Source: Branchiostoma floridae (taxonomy: Eukaryota > Chordata > Leptocardii > Amphioxiformes > Branchiostomatidae). From it: a stretch of 21,396 nucleotides of DNA. Shown here in pieces: positions 20,101 through 21,396 of this stretch (positions within the stretch are counted from its first letter, which is position 1; every line of letters begins with the position of its first letter). The DNA lies in assembly GCF_000003815.2 (NCBI RefSeq), contig NW_023365876.1, forward strand, positions 1 through 21,396, in the 5' to 3' direction. Below the pieces are notes generated by a model. It searched no databases. It was not told where the DNA came from and saw nothing but the letters and a program-made list of their open reading frames with translations. Made by a program: the position numbers and the translations under genes.

Positions 20101-21202
20101 GTGCCTGCACCCCTAGCTGTGGGGCTGGGGGCAGCCTGCCGCATCTCACAGCAGGAGATGGAGGTCAGTACAGTGGCTTGGGGATATTGACCCTGTGCAC
20201 ATTACAAGGGTGCTCTGTGGAATTTCAGTCAGTGCAAAGTTGATCTTTGTCTCCTCTAAGTAATCCATTCTGTTCATCCTACAGTATGACCATAAGAGGA
20301 TCACAGCCCTGTCTGAGCGTCTAATCAACAAGATCATGAGTGCCCTGCCCCAGGTGGTGAGAAACGGGGACTCTGAGCAGACCTATCCTGGTGGGTTGTC
20401 CCTCAAACATCAACTTTGTTCAATTTATTATTAAATTTATGGAATGTGACATAGCATTGCTCTCACAGATGAAAGCAGTGAACTAGTTTTTTGCTGTAGT
20501 AAAGGAAACTGAGTGTACCATACTGACAGATCTTTGATGCTTACTCCAACAGGTTGTGTCAACTTGTCCTTTGCATATGTGGAAGGAGAGAGTCTGCTGA
20601 TGGCACTGAAGGACATTGCCCTGTCTTCAGGGAGGTATGATACTAGCCTGTTGTTCAGTCTTTGCAACCATCTGGTACAAAGATACTGTGAGAAGTAGTG
20701 CATGTTTGTTTTTTCAATGGTATGGTTGTCTTTAAATCAATGAGTTAACAGGCTCCACAACCATAGCCAGTGTCTGCTGATTGCGCACTTTTTTAAATAG
20801 CATTGTCCCCTTGTTACTGCAGTGCCTGCACATCTGCCTCTCTGGAACCATCCTATGTGTTGAGAGCCATTGGAGCTGATGAAGACCTGGCACATTCCTC
20901 TATCAGGTAAACAACTATATATTATAGCTACATGTCTTAACTTGCTTATAATACAACATTGTATCTCTGTCACTCTCACAAGACAATGATCTTTGATACA
21001 TTCTGATATTTTAGTCATTTTTGTCAAAATAGACACAGCAGGTTACCAACTTTCCACTTACTGAGAAGCTTTACTCTCCAGGATTTTAAACTTTAATCAT
21101 GAAACATTACAGGTTTGGCATTGGGCGGTTTACGACAGAAGAGGAAGTGGACTACACAGCAGAGAGAACCATCAAGCATGTCACAGCATTGCGGGAGATG
21201 AG
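17170..21202 (+). CDS. NFS1: Cysteine desulfurase, mitochondrial (3' end beyond window)
   Basis: NFS1 is a PLP enzyme that removes sulfur from cysteine as a persulfide and hands it to ISCU for Fe-S cluster assembly, in complex with ISD11, ACP and frataxin. Thirteen exons join in frame: 17170-17284, 17545-17615, 18287-18403, 18648-18731, 18996-19049, 19170-19268, 19412-19505, 19656-19790, 20006-20163, 20285-20390, 20553-20634, 20823-20906 and 21113-21202, giving 429 residues; the last 25 or so are in an exon to the right. Residues 1-38 are basic with no acids until late, a transit peptide. Motifs: [35 protein letters not shown] at 223-228, [10 protein letters not shown] with PLP Lys251, [12 protein letters not shown], and [13 protein letters not shown] with persulfide Cys374. 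Human counterparts are Lys258 and Cys381, a constant offset of 7. The first in-frame ATG after the 5' signals was used; an open frame extends upstream to 17134 in a non-conserved stretch. Confidence 0.96.
17738..18132 (-). mobile_element. hAT-like MITE, copy B, in NFS1 intron 2
   Basis: Perfect 16-bp terminal inverted repeats, CAGGGTTCTCCCCAGA at 17738-17753 and its inverse at 18117-18132, bound a 395-bp sequence that is the reverse complement of 4403-4776. GAACT flanks both sides directly (17733-17737 and 18133-18137), a possible 5-base target duplication, although the left flank is itself a GAACT repeat. Subterminal TATAGTGGAG copies occur near both ends. There is no coding capacity. The intact termini suggest it is the better preserved copy. 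Confidence 0.85.
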
Positions 21203-21396
21203 GTGAGACAACTCAAAACAGCAGACTCATCAATGGGTTGTACTTGTTTTAACACTAACAATGCAAAGACACTAGGTCAGGTGATGGTTAATGGAATCAT
21301 ACAACTCTTCTCAGTGTTAAGTATGCTTCTGTTGTACCAAGTCATGATCATGATTGAGTCAGGTGGGGCATCTGGAATGATTCGTCTAGAAATCAT

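Noticed and set aside
1-21396. tRNA, rRNA, CRISPR array or bacterial defence/operon system
   Set aside because: No cloverleaf, rRNA or repeat-spacer pattern was seen, and the spliced genes show that this is animal nuclear DNA.

Overview
This is animal nuclear DNA. It holds six intron-containing housekeeping genes with GT-AG junctions, introns of roughly 100 to 800 bases, scattered non-autonomous transposable elements, and one assembly gap of 969 N. The proteins are clearly metazoan (TRAP-alpha, animal-type PDF, PDP1, mitochondrial NFS1). Compact genes, conserved exon phases and many short inverted-repeat elements suggest an invertebrate deuterostome. A lancelet (Branchiostoma) is my best guess, but this is inference only. 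I see no bacterial operon, CRISPR array, phage, virus or toxin system.

Layout from left to right. (1) 386-855, minus: the first two coding exons of 3-ketodihydrosphingosine reductase (KDSR), running off the left edge. (2) 1342-2207, plus: mitochondrial peptide deformylase (PDF), complete in two exons and head-to-head with KDSR. (3) 3100-7739, plus: TRAP-alpha/SSR1, complete in nine exons. (4) 7740-11946: about 4.2 kb without a recognisable gene, holding two terminal-inverted-repeat elements. (5) 11947 to at least 13191, plus: adenine phosphoribosyltransferase (APRT), with two full exons and part of a third before the N gap (13192-14160). (6) 14869-16662, minus: pyruvate dehydrogenase phosphatase catalytic subunit (PDP1), complete in two exons. 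(7) 17170-21202, plus: mitochondrial cysteine desulfurase NFS1, thirteen exons visible, with the final exon beyond the right edge.

Function. Three genes serve mitochondria: PDF (N-terminal deformylation), PDP1 (activation of pyruvate dehydrogenase) and NFS1 (sulfur for Fe-S clusters). Two act at the ER: KDSR (sphingolipid synthesis) and SSR1 (translocon partner). APRT is cytosolic purine salvage. KDSR/PDF and PDP1/NFS1 are divergent pairs about 0.5 kb apart, which suggests shared promoters. APRT and PDP1 converge. All intron-exon structures were built by hand from reading frame, splice signals and remembered family sequence; the phases close exactly at every junction given.

The most unusual content is non-genic: two oppositely oriented copies of one hAT-like MITE in introns of SSR1 and NFS1; a 660-bp element with arms of about 207 bp; a 382-bp TIR element just after SSR1; a roughly 150-bp-arm fold-back in APRT intron 1; a 131-bp TGAG microsatellite; and six copies of the octamer TACTAGTA. 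I found no convincing new multi-gene system.
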